A stretch of 64,000 nucleotides of DNA, taken from Pseudomonas sp. sp1636. GTDB lineage: Bacteria; Pseudomonadota; Gammaproteobacteria; Pseudomonadales; Pseudomonadaceae. This document shows, piece after piece, positions 54,342-63,654 of the stretch (positions are counted from its first letter, which is position 1; every line of letters begins with the position of its first letter). The notes beneath the pieces were generated by a model. That model searched no databases. It saw only the letters and a list, made by a program, of their open reading frames with translations, and had not been told where the DNA came from. Location: contig NZ_JARRAB010000002.1 of NCBI RefSeq assembly GCF_030376615.1, positions 1 to 64,000 on the forward strand. The letters are read 5' to 3'. The position numbers and the translations under genes were made by a program.

Positions 54342-57300
54342 ATGTCTCTGGCCGAGATCCGCCTGGATGACAAGTATCGCCTTGCCACTGGTCACCTCTA
54401 CCTCACCGGCACCCAGGCGCTGACCCGCCTGCCGATGCTGCAAAAGCAGCGCGACACCGCCCATGGCCTGAATACCGCCTGCTTTATCTCCGGCTACCGC
54501 GGCTCGCCGCTGGGCAACCTGGACAAGAGCCTGTGGGAGGCCAAGGGCTTCCTGCAAGAGAACGCCATCCACTTCCAGCCCGGGGTCAACGAAGAGTTGG
54601 CCGCCACCGCGGTGTGGGGCAGCCAGCAGACCAACCTGTTCCCCGGTGCGCGCTACGACGGCGTGTTCGCCATGTGGTACGGCAAGGGTCCGGGCGTCGA
54701 CCGCTGCGGCGACGTGTTCAAGCACGGCAACTCGGCCGGCGTCTCCGAGCATGGCGGCGTGCTGCTGCTGGCCGGCGACGACCATGGCTGCAAGTCCTCG
54801 AGCATCGCCAACCAGAGCGAGCATGCGTTTATCGCCGCCTCGATCCCGGTGCTCAATCCGGCCAACGTCCAGGAAATCATCGACTACGGCATTCTCGGCT
54901 GGGAGCTGTCGCGTTACAGCGGTTGCTGGGTGGCGCTGAAGACCATCGCCGAGAACGTCGACTCCTCGGCGGTGGTGGAAGTCGACCCGCTGCGCATCGA
55001 GGTGAAAATTCCCGAGGACTTCGAGCTGCCCGAGGACGGCGTGTACATCCGCTGGCCGGATCCGCCCCTGGTTCAGGAAAAACGCCTCAACACCTACAAG
55101 ATCTACGCCGCCCGCGCCTTCGCCCGCGCCAACAACCTCAACCAGGTGCTGCTCGATTCGCCGAATCCGCGCCTGGGCATCATCACCACCGGCAAGTCCT
55201 ACCTGGACGTGCGCCAGGCCCTGGAAGACCTCGGCCTGGATGAGGCGCTGTGCGCCCAGGTCGGCCTGCGCGTGCTCAAGGTCGGCATGAGCTGGCCGCT
55301 GGAGCCGGTCTCGGTGCACGAGTTCGCCGAGGGCCTGGACGAGATCCTGGTGGTCGAGGAGAAACGCAGCATCATCGAGGATCAACTGACCGGCCAGCTG
55401 TACAACTGGCCGGTGGGCAAGCGCCCGCGGGTGGTCGGCGAGTTCGACGAGGGCGGCCACTCGCTGCTGCCGAACCTCTCCGAGCTGACCCCGGCGATGA
55501 TCGCCCGCGCCATCGCCAAGCGCCTGGCGCCGATCTACAGCAGCGCGACTATCGAGGAGCGTCTGGCCTTCCTCGCCGCCAAGGAAGCCTCCCTGGCGGC
55601 GCCCAAGCACAGCACAGTACGCACCCCGCATTTCTGTTCCGGCTGCCCGCACAACACCTCGACCAAGCTGCCGGAAGGCAGCCGCGCCCAGGGCGGCATC
55701 GGCTGCCACTACATGACCCAGTGGATGGATCGCAACACCGACACCTTCACCCAGATGGGCGGCGAGGGCGCGACCTGGATCGGCCAGGCGCCGTTCACCG
55801 ACACCGCGCACATCTTCCAGAACCTCGGCGACGGCACCTACTTCCACTCCGGCCAGCTGGCCCTGCGCGCGGCCGTGGCCGCCGGGGTCAATATCACCTA
55901 CAAGATCCTCTATAACGACGCGGTGGCCATGACCGGCGGCCAGCCAATCGACGGCGAACTGCGCGTCGATCAGCTCAGCCAGCAGGTGTTCGCCGAGGGC
56001 GTCAAGCGCATCGCCCTGGTCAGCGACGAGCCGGACAAGTACCCGAGCCGCGACGGCTTCGCCCCCATCGTCACTTTCCACCACCGCAGCGATCTGGATG
56101 CGGTGCAGCGTGAGCTGCGCGAGTTCAAGGGCGTGTCGGTGATGATCTACGACCAGACCTGCGCCACCGAGAAACGCCGTCGGCGCAAGCGCGGCAAGCT
56201 GGTCGACCCGGCCAAGCGCGCCTTCATCAACCCGGCGGTGTGCGAGGGTTGTGGCGATTGCAGCGTCAAGTCCAACTGCCTGTCGGTGCTGCCGCTGGAA
56301 ACCGAGCTGGGGCGCAAGCGCGAGATCGACCAGAACTCCTGCAACAAGGATTTCAGTTGCGTCGAGGGCTTCTGTCCGAGCTTCGTCACCGTGCACGGCG
56401 GCAGCCTGCGCAAGCCGGAAGCGGTGGGCCTGAGTGCGCTGTTCATCGCCTTGCCGGAGCCGCGCCAGCCGTCGCTGCAGCGGCCCTGGAACATCCTCCT
56501 GCCAGGGGTCGGCGGCAGCGGCGTGACCACCGTCGGCGCGCTGCTGGGCATGGCCGCGCACCTGGAAGGCAAGGGCTGCAGCGTGCTCGACCAGGCCGGT
56601 CTGGCGCAGAAGTTCGGCCCGGTAATCACCCATATCCGCGTTGCCGCCAAGCAGGACGATATCTTTGCCGTGCGCATCGCCGCCGGCGAGACCGATCTGC
56701 TGCTCGGTTGCGATCTGGTGGTGGCCGCCAGCGAAGAAGCCCTGGCCAAGCTCAACGACAAGATCGCCCATGCGGTGATCAACAGCCATGAGGCGGCGAC
56801 TGCCGAATTCACCCGCAACCCCGATGCCCAGGTGCCGGGCGCGGCCATGCGCGAGGCGCTGATCGAGGCGGTCGGCGCGGGCAAGACCCACTTCGTCGAC
56901 GCCACCCGCCTGGCCACCCGCCTGCTCGGCGACAGCATCGCCAGCAACCTGTTTATGCTTGGCTTCGCCTATCAGAAGGGCTTGGTGCCGGTCTCCGCCG
57001 AAGCCATCGCCAAGGCCATCGAACTCAACGGCGTGGCCGTGCAGCTCAACCAGCAGGCGTTCCTCTGGGGCCGCCGCGCGGCGCACGATGTCGCCGCAGT
57101 GGAGAAGCTCGCTGCACCCAAGGTGGTCGAGGCACCGCGGTGCGAAAGCCTGGACGAGATCGTGCAGTTCCGCGTCGATTTCCTTACCGCCTATCAGAAC
57201 GCCGCCTATGCCGAGCGCTACCGTGCGCTGGTGCAGCGCGTGCGCCAGGCCGACCAGGGCGCCGACCAGGCCCTGAGCCGCGCTGTCGCGCGCCACTACG

Positions 57301-57809
57301 CCAAGCTGCTGGCCTACAAGGACGAGTACGAGGTGGCCCGGCTGTACAGCGACGGCCGCTTTATCCAGCAGTTGGAAGCACAGTTCCAGGGCGACTACCG
57401 CCTGGAGTTCCATCTGGCGCCGTCCTGGCTGGCCAAGCCCGACCCCGCTACCGGCCAGCCGCGCAAGCGCCAATTCGGGCCCTGGATGCTCAAGGCGTTT
57501 GCTGGGCTGGCCAGGTTCAAGTTCCTGCGTGGCACGCCACTCGATCTGTTCGGCTACAGCGCCGAGCGCAAGCTGGAACGCGAGCTGATCGAGGGCTACG
57601 AGCAGAGCATCGACTACCTGCTCAAGCAGCTGAATGCCGGCAACTACCGTACGGCCGTGGCGCTGGCCGAACTGCCGGAACAGATCCGCGGTTACGGCCA
57701 CGTCAAGGAGCAGAGCCTGGTCAAGGTGCGCGAGCAGGAGCAGCAGCTCAAGGCGCGTCTGCTGGTCAACCAGATCCAGGCCGTGCAGTTGTTCGAGCCT
57801 GCCGCCTGA
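54342..57809 (+). CDS. Fused indolepyruvate/2-oxoacid ferredoxin oxidoreductase
   Basis: One 1155-residue chain joins the parts of a 2-oxoacid:ferredoxin oxidoreductase. The pyrimidine domain begins with CFISGYRGSPLGNLD, and the thiamine site lies near residues 430-500 (CSGCPHNTSTKLPEG, GGEGATWIGQAPF). Iron-sulphur cysteines are at about 633-670 (CEGCGDCSVKSNC, CNKDFSCVEGFCP), and the gamma domain starts near 715 (PGVGGSGVTTVGALL). It should turn aromatic or branched 2-oxoacids into acyl-CoA. The dehydrogenase gene downstream can supply the 2-oxoacid. AAAGGAG precedes the ATG. Confidence 0.9.
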   Translation: MSLAEIRLDDKYRLATGHLYLTGTQALTRLPMLQKQRDTAHGLNTACFISGYRGSPLGNLDKSLWEAKGFLQENAIHFQPGVNEELAATAVWGSQQTNLFPGARYDGVFAMWYGKGPGVDRCGDVFKHGNSAGVSEHGGVLLLAGDDHGCKSSSIANQSEHAFIAASIPVLNPANVQEIIDYGILGWELSRYSGCWVALKTIAENVDSSAVVEVDPLRIEVKIPEDFELPEDGVYIRWPDPPLVQEKRLNTYKIYAARAFARANNLNQVLLDSPNPRLGIITTGKSYLDVRQALEDLGLDEALCAQVGLRVLKVGMSWPLEPVSVHEFAEGLDEILVVEEKRSIIEDQLTGQLYNWPVGKRPRVVGEFDEGGHSLLPNLSELTPAMIARAIAKRLAPIYSSATIEERLAFLAAKEASLAAPKHSTVRTPHFCSGCPHNTSTKLPEGSRAQGGIGCHYMTQWMDRNTDTFTQMGGEGATWIGQAPFTDTAHIFQNLGDGTYFHSGQLALRAAVAAGVNITYKILYNDAVAMTGGQPIDGELRVDQLSQQVFAEGVKRIALVSDEPDKYPSRDGFAPIVTFHHRSDLDAVQRELREFKGVSVMIYDQTCATEKRRRRKRGKLVDPAKRAFINPAVCEGCGDCSVKSNCLSVLPLETELGRKREIDQNSCNKDFSCVEGFCPSFVTVHGGSLRKPEAVGLSALFIALPEPRQPSLQRPWNILLPGVGGSGVTTVGALLGMAAHLEGKGCSVLDQAGLAQKFGPVITHIRVAAKQDDIFAVRIAAGETDLLLGCDLVVAASEEALAKLNDKIAHAVINSHEAATAEFTRNPDAQVPGAAMREALIEAVGAGKTHFVDATRLATRLLGDSIASNLFMLGFAYQKGLVPVSAEAIAKAIELNGVAVQLNQQAFLWGRRAAHDVAAVEKLAAPKVVEAPRCESLDEIVQFRVDFLTAYQNAAYAERYRALVQRVRQADQGADQALSRAVARHYAKLLAYKDEYEVARLYSDGRFIQQLEAQFQGDYRLEFHLAPSWLAKPDPATGQPRKRQFGPWMLKAFAGLARFKFLRGTPLDLFGYSAERKLERELIEGYEQSIDYLLKQLNAGNYRTAVALAELPEQIRGYGHVKEQSLVKVREQEQQLKARLLVNQIQAVQLFEPAA

Positions 57810-57826
57810 CGAGCGCTTTGTAATGC

Positions 57827-57854
57827 AGCAGGCCCGCCCCGGGGCGGGCCTGCT
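57827..57854 (+). terminator. Perfect 28-base palindrome after the oxidoreductase
   Basis: agcaggcccgcccc and its exact complement form a hairpin 17 bases past the stop. No T-tract follows, so it may only reduce read-through to the dehydrogenase gene or protect the upstream mRNA. Confidence 0.5.
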
Positions 57855-57883
57855 AGTGCGATCTTGGCTACCCCAAATTCCAC

Positions 57884-57891
57884 AACAAGAA
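57884..57891 (+). promoter_or_regulatory. Hfq/Crc-type CA motif before the leucine-type dehydrogenase
   Basis: AACAAGAA lies 18 bases before the ATG at 57909 and close to the GAGGAA ribosome site. It fits AAnAAnAA. Confidence 0.45.
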
Positions 57892-57908
57892 CCTTTCGAG
57901 GAACCCCC

Positions 57909-58967
57909 ATGTCCGTGTTTTCCCATATCGACTTCGATCACCACGAGCAAGTGGTCTACGGCCACGATCAGGCCAGCGGTCTGAAGGCCATCATCGCCAT
58001 CCACAACCGCAACCTCGGCCCGGCTCTCGGCGGTTGCCGCATGTGGCCCTACGCCAGCGACGAGGAAGCGCTGCGCGATGTGCTGCGCCTGTCGCGGGGC
58101 ATGAGCTACAAGTCGGCGCTGGCCAGATTGCCGCTGGGTGGCGGCAAGGCAGTGATCATCGGCAACCCGCACACCGGCAAGAGCGCGGCGCTGTTCCAGG
58201 CCATGGGCGATTTCGTCGACAGCCTGGGCGGACGCTATATCACCGCCGCCGACTCCGGCACCGGCGTGGCGGAAATGCAGATCATGGCCGAGCGTACCCG
58301 CCACGTGGCCGGTGCCGGCCAGCGCGAGGCCTTCGGCGGCGGCATGCGCAATGGCGATCCGTCGCCCTCGACGGCGTATGGCGTGTTTATCGGCCTGCAG
58401 GCGGCGGTCAAGCATCGTCTCGGTCGCGATGACCTCAAGGGTCTGCGGGTGGCGGTGCAGGGCGTCGGCCAAGTCGGCTTCGGCCTGGCCCGGCAGCTCA
58501 AGGAAGCCGGCGCCGAGCTGTGGGTGACCGACATAGTCGAGGCCAATGTGCAGCGCGCGGTGGAGCAGCTGGGCGCCACGGCCGTCGGCCAGAACGACAT
58601 CTACGGCCTGGAGGTGGACGTGTTCGCCCCCTGCGCCATGGGCGCCATCATCAACCCGCAGACCCTCGAAGCGTTGCGCGCCCCGGTGATCGCCGGGGCG
58701 GCCAATAACCAGTTGGCCGATGCCGGACTGGCCGAGGAGCTGCGTCGGCGTGGTTGCCTGTACGCGCCGGATTACGCGATCAATGCCGGCGGCATCATCG
58801 ATGTCTGCTACGAGCGCAGCGGTGGCAGCACGGCCGAACTCAAGGCGCATATCGAAGGCATAGGCGCCACCCTGGAGGAGATTTTCCAGCGCGCCGAGCG
58901 CGAGGGCAGCACCACCACGGCGGTGGCCGATCGCATGGCCCGGGAGCGCCTGCACGCCGGTATCTGA
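57909..58967 (+). CDS. Leucine/valine/phenylalanine-type amino acid dehydrogenase
   Basis: The 352-residue enzyme belongs to the Glu/Leu/Phe/Val dehydrogenase family. K68 (MSYKSALA) and K80 ([10 protein letters not shown]) fall at the numbers of the substrate-binding and catalytic lysines of Bacillus leucine dehydrogenase. The NAD site is [14 protein letters not shown]. It removes ammonia from a branched or aromatic amino acid to give the 2-oxoacid used by the ferredoxin oxidoreductase. The ATG at 57909 follows GAGGAACC. Confidence 0.93.
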   Translation: MSVFSHIDFDHHEQVVYGHDQASGLKAIIAIHNRNLGPALGGCRMWPYASDEEALRDVLRLSRGMSYKSALARLPLGGGKAVIIGNPHTGKSAALFQAMGDFVDSLGGRYITAADSGTGVAEMQIMAERTRHVAGAGQREAFGGGMRNGDPSPSTAYGVFIGLQAAVKHRLGRDDLKGLRVAVQGVGQVGFGLARQLKEAGAELWVTDIVEANVQRAVEQLGATAVGQNDIYGLEVDVFAPCAMGAIINPQTLEALRAPVIAGAANNQLADAGLAEELRRRGCLYAPDYAINAGGIIDVCYERSGGSTAELKAHIEGIGATLEEIFQRAEREGSTTTAVADRMARERLHAGI

Positions 58968-59062
58968 CGGAGGGCGCGCCGCACGCAGCGGATGCCAGGG
59001 CTCGGCCCTGGTTCCGCTGCAGTCCGCAGCGCCGCCCAGCAACCGGCAATGACTTTTTCCAC

Positions 59063-59070
59063 AACAACAA
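59063..59070 (+). promoter_or_regulatory. Hfq/Crc-type CA motif before the sodium symporter
   Basis: AACAACAA lies directly before the GAGGG ribosome site, 15 bases from the ATG at 59085. It fits AAnAAnAA. Confidence 0.5.
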
Positions 59071-59084
59071 GAGGGCAAGCCCCA

Positions 59085-60479
59085 ATGAGTCAAGACAGTA
59101 TCGCCGCCGCCAGCATGGCCGGCGCCTCCAGCAGCACTGGCCGTGGCCTGTGGTCGTCGCGCTGGGCATTCTTCCTCGCCGCCACCGGTTCGGCGGTGGG
59201 CCTGGGCAATATCTGGAAATTCCCCTATATCACCGGCGAGAACGGCGGCGGCGCCTTCGTCCTGGTCTACCTGGCGTGCATCCTGGTGATCGGCATTCCG
59301 CTGCTGATGACCGAGGTGATGATCGGCCGGCGTGGCCGGGCCAATCCCGAGGGGGCCATGGCGGTGCTGGCCAAGACCGCCGGAGCCAGCCGCCATTGGC
59401 GCCTGCTCGGCAGTGTGGCGATTCTCACCGGTTTTCTGATCCTCAGCTTCTACGCGGTGATTGCCGGCTGGGCGCTGGCCTATACGCCAGCGGCCATCAT
59501 GGGCAGTTTTTCCGGACTGAATGGCGAGGCCAGTGGCGCGTTGTTCGGCGCCATGCTCGGCGATCCCTGGAAGCTCGTCGGCTTCGGCACTGTGGTGCTG
59601 CTGCTGACCCTGGGCATCGTCGCCCTGGGCGTGCGCGAGGGCCTGGAGCGTTCGCTGCGCTTCATGATGCCGGGGCTGTTCGCGCTGCTGCTGGTGCTGG
59701 TCGGCTACGCCGCCACTACCGATCATTTCGGCGAGGCCGTGCATTTCCTGTTCGCGGCCGATTTCAGCAAGCTCAGCGGCCAGAGCGTGCTGGTGGCGTT
59801 GGGGCATGCCTTCTTCACCCTCAGCCTGGCGACAGGCGCGATGATGGCCTACGGCTCCTACCTGCCGGCCGGCACCTCGATCGCCAAGACCGCAATCATG
59901 GTCGCCCTGGCCGATACCGCGGTGGCGCTGCTGGCCGGCCTGGCGATTTTTCCGCTGGTGTTCGCCAACGGCCTGGAGCCGGGCGCCGGTCCCGGGTTGA
60001 TCTTCGTTACCCTGCCGATCGCCTTCGGCCAGATGCCGTTCGGTCAGCTGGTCGGCGGCTTGTTCTTCATCATGCTGGCCATCGCCGCGCTGACCTCGGC
60101 GATTTCCCTGCTGGAGCCGACCGTGGCCTGGCTCGGCGAGAAGTTCGCCATCGGCCGGATCAAGGCGGTAGTGTTGAGCGGCATTGTCCTGTGGCTGTTG
60201 AGCCTGGGCACGGCGTTGTCGTTCAACGTCTGGAGCGAACTCACCCTGTTCGGCAAAACCTTCTTCGACAGCCTCGACTACCTCACCACCAGTTTGCTGA
60301 TGCCGCTCGGTGGCCTGGGTACGGTGCTGTTCGGCGGCTGGGTGCTGAACCGTACGGTCGTGCAGGAGGCGCTGGGCATCGGCCATCCACAGCTGTTCAA
60401 GCTGTGGTGGCAGGTGCTGCGCTGGGTCACGCCGCTGGGTATTCTGCTGGTGTTTGTGCACACCCTCGGGCTGTTCTGA
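59085..60479 (+). CDS. Sodium-dependent amino acid transporter (NSS/SNF family)
   Basis: The 464-residue protein has about eleven to twelve membrane spans and the NSS sodium site region SAVGLGNIWKFPYITGENGGGAF split near residues 35-58. Family members such as LeuT carry leucine, tryptophan or other neutral amino acids with sodium. The neighbours dehydrogenase and oxidoreductase indicate the same substrates. The ATG at 59085 is preceded by GAGGG; the frame is open to 58992. Confidence 0.92.
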   Translation: MSQDSIAAASMAGASSSTGRGLWSSRWAFFLAATGSAVGLGNIWKFPYITGENGGGAFVLVYLACILVIGIPLLMTEVMIGRRGRANPEGAMAVLAKTAGASRHWRLLGSVAILTGFLILSFYAVIAGWALAYTPAAIMGSFSGLNGEASGALFGAMLGDPWKLVGFGTVVLLLTLGIVALGVREGLERSLRFMMPGLFALLLVLVGYAATTDHFGEAVHFLFAADFSKLSGQSVLVALGHAFFTLSLATGAMMAYGSYLPAGTSIAKTAIMVALADTAVALLAGLAIFPLVFANGLEPGAGPGLIFVTLPIAFGQMPFGQLVGGLFFIMLAIAALTSAISLLEPTVAWLGEKFAIGRIKAVVLSGIVLWLLSLGTALSFNVWSELTLFGKTFFDSLDYLTTSLLMPLGGLGTVLFGGWVLNRTVVQEALGIGHPQLFKLWWQVLRWVTPLGILLVFVHTLGLF

Positions 60480-60519
60480 GCGGTGGGTGGATGACGCGCA
60501 GCTTGTCCACCCTCGAGCC

Positions 60520-60981
60520 TCAGTCGAGGCTCAGCGCCAGGCTGATGCCGTGGGGCTTGAAGCCCAGGTTTGCATAGAAACGGTGCGCGTCTTCGCGGCT
60601 GTGGTTGCTCGACAACGCCAGCTTGTAGCAACCCCAGGCGCGGGCATGCTCGGCGGCCTTGGCCAGCAAGGCCCGGCCGATGCCCAAACCACGGGCGTCG
60701 GCAGCCACCACCACGTCCTCGAGGATCGCCGAGCGGGCGAAATTGTGCGCCAGGTGCTCGATCAGATGCAGCGTGCAGCTGCCGAGCAACTTGCCGTCGC
60801 GCTCGGCCACCAGCACCGCGCGACCGTGCGGCAACTGACTCAGGCGCAGGGCCAGAAGCTGCGGGTCGGCGCACGGCTCGTCGGCGCCCAGCTGCTGCAG
60901 CAACGCGGCCAGGGCCTGGGCATCGCCGGCGCAGGCGGCGCGCACGCTGTAATGGGTGACGGATGAGGCGGGCCGGGACAT
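60520..60981 (-). CDS. GNAT-family N-acetyltransferase
   Basis: The 153-residue protein has the acetyl-CoA motif VVVAADARGLGIGRALLAKA (split across residues 85-110) and the FYANLGF end of the GNAT fold. The acceptor is unknown. It converges on the sodium symporter gene and stands just before the tRNA-Arg region, so it marks the last chromosomal-type gene before the possible island. GAGGAGATC precedes the ATG at 60981. Confidence 0.88.
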   Translation of the reverse strand: MSRPASSVTHYSVRAACAGDAQALAALLQQLGADEPCADPQLLALRLSQLPHGRAVLVAERDGKLLGSCTLHLIEHLAHNFARSAILEDVVVAADARGLGIGRALLAKAAEHARAWGCYKLALSSNHSREDAHRFYANLGFKPHGISLALSLD

Positions 60982-61102
60982 GCTGATCTCCTCGCGGGGC
61001 TGCAGGCAGTATGGCCGCCTTATGCTGGCAGCGGCATGACAAATCCGTTCATGCTGGGTAACATGCCGCCCGGTCGTCGCGATTGCTCGGCCAGTTCGAC
61101 TG

Positions 61103-61148
61103 AGTCCCCTTAGTTCAATGGATAGAATAAGCCCCTCCTAAGGGCTAG
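61103..61148 (+). pseudogene. Truncated tRNA-Arg(CCT), 5' part only
   Basis: About 46 bases match the 5' half of the intact tRNA-Arg at 61253, from the acceptor strand (gtcccctt) through the D-arm (agttcaatggataga) to the anticodon arm (gcccctcctaagggc). The T-arm and 3' acceptor strand are missing. The match ends just past the anticodon stem, which is a common crossover region for integrases. Confidence 0.7.
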
Positions 61149-61252
61149 TCATAACTACTTCTCTTGAAGCTGGTATCATGCAGAGGCTAGGCATGACATG
61201 TAAGACTTGGTTTTCTATGAAAGCCTTATAGATAAAGGGTTTTAAGCTATCC

Positions 61253-61327
61253 GTCCCTGTAGTTTAATGGATAGAACGGCCCCCTCCTAAGGGGTCGGTG
61301 CTGGTTCGATTCCAGCCGGGGACGCCA
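61253..61327 (+). tRNA. tRNA-Arg, anticodon CCT
   Basis: A full 75-base cloverleaf: acceptor strand gtccctg pairs with cggggac, the D-arm contains aatggata, the anticodon loop is tcctaag with CCT between C/G-rich stem strands, the T-loop contains ttcgatt, and the encoded end is GCCA. It reads AGG codons. It lies 105 bases after the truncated copy. Confidence 0.95.
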
Positions 61328-61364
61328 TCTTTAGTCACTACTTCAGTAACTACTTCTATTTCGG

Positions 61365-61787
61365 CTAAAAACTGATCAGTGGCCATCGATCATGCACCCA
61401 CTGGTGTTCGCCAGGTGCATCTGTAGTGATCACGTAGACCCGCTGCTGTTCACCATCCCCGATCACAAGCCCCTCAATCATCGCGCCCTCGGCCAAGTCG
61501 AACCAGTGGCTGACCTTCGCTTCATCTTTCTCCATGAATTTTGCAGCTGGGATGCGGACAGGAGTCGGCCCGTACTTTTCCCACCGCCCCTCCTCGACTG
61601 AGCTGAGTCGCGCCCATCCGCCAGCAGGCCCCTTGCCGGCCTGCTCCCTCCGTCTGCCCCACGGAATCCACACGACCTGTTCCTCGCTGCCGAGGACGGG
61701 CAGGGCCGCACGCGGATTTGGGAAGTAAATCTTCAGCTGCTCGCCAGATCGTGTGTATCGCCCGGAAATTTCAACGCCGCCACACAT
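61365..61787 (-). CDS. Short SRAP (HMCES/YedK)-like protein
   Basis: The 140-residue protein starts MCGG, so Cys2, the nucleophile that captures abasic sites in SRAP proteins, is present. PVRIPAAKFMEKDE stands where PAxGFYEW carries the catalytic Glu, and HDRWPLIS matches the late HxRMPVI motif. It is shorter than the 220 residues of YedK, so the assignment is tentative. AAGGGGG precedes the ATG at 61787. It is divergent from the umuD-like gene, with a LexA box between, which fits a DNA-damage role. Confidence 0.6.
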   Translation of the reverse strand: MCGGVEISGRYTRSGEQLKIYFPNPRAALPVLGSEEQVVWIPWGRRREQAGKGPAGGWARLSSVEEGRWEKYGPTPVRIPAAKFMEKDEAKVSHWFDLAEGAMIEGLVIGDGEQQRVYVITTDAPGEHQWVHDRWPLISF

Positions 61788-61823
61788 CGTCGCCCCCTTT
61801 GGGTTCGGAAAAATCTGACTATA

Positions 61824-61839
61824 CTGTACGCATGTCCAG
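61824..61839. promoter_or_regulatory. LexA box between the SRAP-like and umuD-like genes
   Basis: CTGTACGCATGTCCAG fits CTG-N10-CAG, and the flanking TA/TA extends the symmetry. It lies 18 bases before the umuD-like start and 37 before the SRAP-like start, so one site can control both directions. Confidence 0.8.
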
Positions 61840-61856
61840 TATTTTAGAGCAGCCCG

Positions 61857-62288
61857 ATGAACACCGCATTTTTGACTCCGGGCCGACGCATCGAGCGCCT
61901 GTGTCTATCTCCAGAAAAACTGAAAATCACCGGCTTCCAATCTCCTGCCGGCGATCACGAGCAAGGCCCTCTCAGCATCGACGAATACGTAGGCCTTGGT
62001 GCGCCTCATATCTGGCTTTGGATCGCTGACAGCGACGTGCTGGCGGGCCTTGGCATCTACCAACACGATGTTCTAGTCGTGAACCGGACAGGCAAGGCCA
62101 ACCCTGGCCGCGCAGCAATCGTCATCATCGACAACGAGTTCAAACTCTGCTCGATACTCACGGACACAGAGAAAAAGCGCTCTCTCGTCACCATAGACCG
62201 CCAGGGCGAGTGCCAGCACCTGGCCGGACAAGATGATGTGGTGCTTTGGGGTATCATCGATTTCCTCTTCAGAGACCTCCGGCCATGA
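61857..62288 (+). CDS. UmuD-like S24 peptidase with a doubtful active site
   Basis: The 143-residue protein follows UmuD order: cleavage-site region [30 protein letters not shown] split over residues 24-52, then [11 protein letters not shown] and NEFKLCSIL. In UmuD the Ser lies in GDSM and the Lys in EFTVK; here a Ser can be aligned (ADSD), but Cys stands at the Lys position. The usual Cys/Ala-Gly cleavage site is Thr-Gly. Self-cleavage is therefore doubtful. Its stop overlaps the umuC start as ATGA. Confidence 0.8.
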   Translation: MNTAFLTPGRRIERLCLSPEKLKITGFQSPAGDHEQGPLSIDEYVGLGAPHIWLWIADSDVLAGLGIYQHDVLVVNRTGKANPGRAAIVIIDNEFKLCSILTDTEKKRSLVTIDRQGECQHLAGQDDVVLWGIIDFLFRDLRP

Positions 62289-63553
62289 GGAGGGTCTACG
62301 CGCTAATCGACTGCAACAGCTTCTACTGCTCGTGTGAGCGCATCTTCCGTCCTGAACTGGCCACAACCCCCATTGTCGTGCTGTCGAATAACGACGGCTG
62401 CGTCATCGCTCGTACACGCGAAGCGAAGGCCCTAGGCATTGCCATGGGCGCAGCATTCTTCGAAATCCGTGAACAACTTCGTAAGTCGGGCGTGATGGCC
62501 TTTTCGAGCAACTACGCCCTTTACGCTGACGTATCGAACAAAGTCATGCGCTGTATCCACAGCTGTTTGCCCGACATTGAAGTCTATTCAATCGACGAAT
62601 CCTGGGCAGACCTCACGGGGATGCAGGGTGACCTGACAGCCATCGGTAAAGACATCAAAGACCGCGTTTGGAGCGAATGCGCGATGCCAGTAGGAGTGGG
62701 TATAGGTCATACCAAGACCCTCGCAAAACTCGCAAATTACGCGGCCAAAAAATGGCAGAAGACTGGCGGAGTTGTTGACCTGACCGATCCTGTTAGGCGA
62801 GACAAGCTGCTGCGGATTGCTCCAGTCGAGGAGGTCTGGGGCGTCGGTCGCCGGTTGAATCAAAGTCTAGAAGCACTAGGGATCAGGACCGCTTGGGATC
62901 TCGCTAATGCTGATCTAACAATGATTCGGAAGACATTTGGCCGTGTCCTTGAGCGCACCGCCCGCGAGCTTCGTGGTGAAGAATGGATACGTATGCACCA
63001 GTCCCCTGATCTCAAAAAAGAAATCTGTAGCGCGAAGTCGTTCGGCACGAAGCTGAAGCAGATTGAGCCGATCCGCGAAGCCTTGGCGAGCTACGTAGCA
63101 CGAGCAGCTGAGAAATTGAGAGAGCAGGGGAGTCTGGCCGAGGAAATGATCATCAACCTGCAAACATCCGGCTTCGTCGAAGATCGTCAACGCTACTTCA
63201 ACAGCGTCCGCTGCGTGCTACCGCATCCGACTAACGACACCATGTTGATGACGCAGGCTGCGAACCAGGCCCTCAGCCGGATTTTCCGAAAAGGCTATGC
63301 GTACTCGAAAGTTGGGATTTTGCTGACAAATCTTGTGCAAGCGGATGGGTACACGCCTGATCTGTTTGCTGAACCGCCGCGCAAGAACGTGGAGAGGCTG
63401 ATGGAGACGATTGATGTGCTCAACCAGCGGTTCGGCAGGGGAGTAGTGCGTGTAGGGACGATCTGGCCAGGAGGGCGGGCTTGGGAGGTGAAGAGGGAGC
63501 TGCTTTCGCCCGCTTATACAAGCAACTGGGGTGCCTTGCCTCGGGCTGGTTAG
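62285..63553 (+). CDS. umuC: Y-family DNA polymerase V subunit UmuC
   Basis: The 422-residue polymerase has [15 protein letters not shown] with the first catalytic Asp and [11 protein letters not shown] with the catalytic Asp-Glu pair. The helix-hairpin-helix region [17 protein letters not shown] and little-finger domain follow. Length matches UmuC. It carries out error-prone translesion synthesis during SOS. It is co-translated with the umuD-like gene. Base composition is visibly lower in G+C than the core genes, which fits transfer. Confidence 0.93.
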   Translation: MRRVYALIDCNSFYCSCERIFRPELATTPIVVLSNNDGCVIARTREAKALGIAMGAAFFEIREQLRKSGVMAFSSNYALYADVSNKVMRCIHSCLPDIEVYSIDESWADLTGMQGDLTAIGKDIKDRVWSECAMPVGVGIGHTKTLAKLANYAAKKWQKTGGVVDLTDPVRRDKLLRIAPVEEVWGVGRRLNQSLEALGIRTAWDLANADLTMIRKTFGRVLERTARELRGEEWIRMHQSPDLKKEICSAKSFGTKLKQIEPIREALASYVARAAEKLREQGSLAEEMIINLQTSGFVEDRQRYFNSVRCVLPHPTNDTMLMTQAANQALSRIFRKGYAYSKVGILLTNLVQADGYTPDLFAEPPRKNVERLMETIDVLNQRFGRGVVRVGTIWPGGRAWEVKRELLSPAYTSNWGALPRAG

Positions 63554-63654
63554 GGTGGTGTGCTTGACAGAAATAGCATCTGAATTAACGACGCCGTTCA
63601 CATCGACTGATAGTATGTGGCGGTTTTTTGTAAGGGGTTTTTGAGGGGATGTCC

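Noticed and set aside
54294..60461. A continuous minus-strand open frame of about 2055 codons
   Set aside because: It lies opposite the oxidoreductase, dehydrogenase and symporter genes, which have clear motifs and ribosome sites. High G+C codon bias commonly keeps the opposite frame open. The translation is low-complexity (His/Gln/Arg-rich) without any domain.
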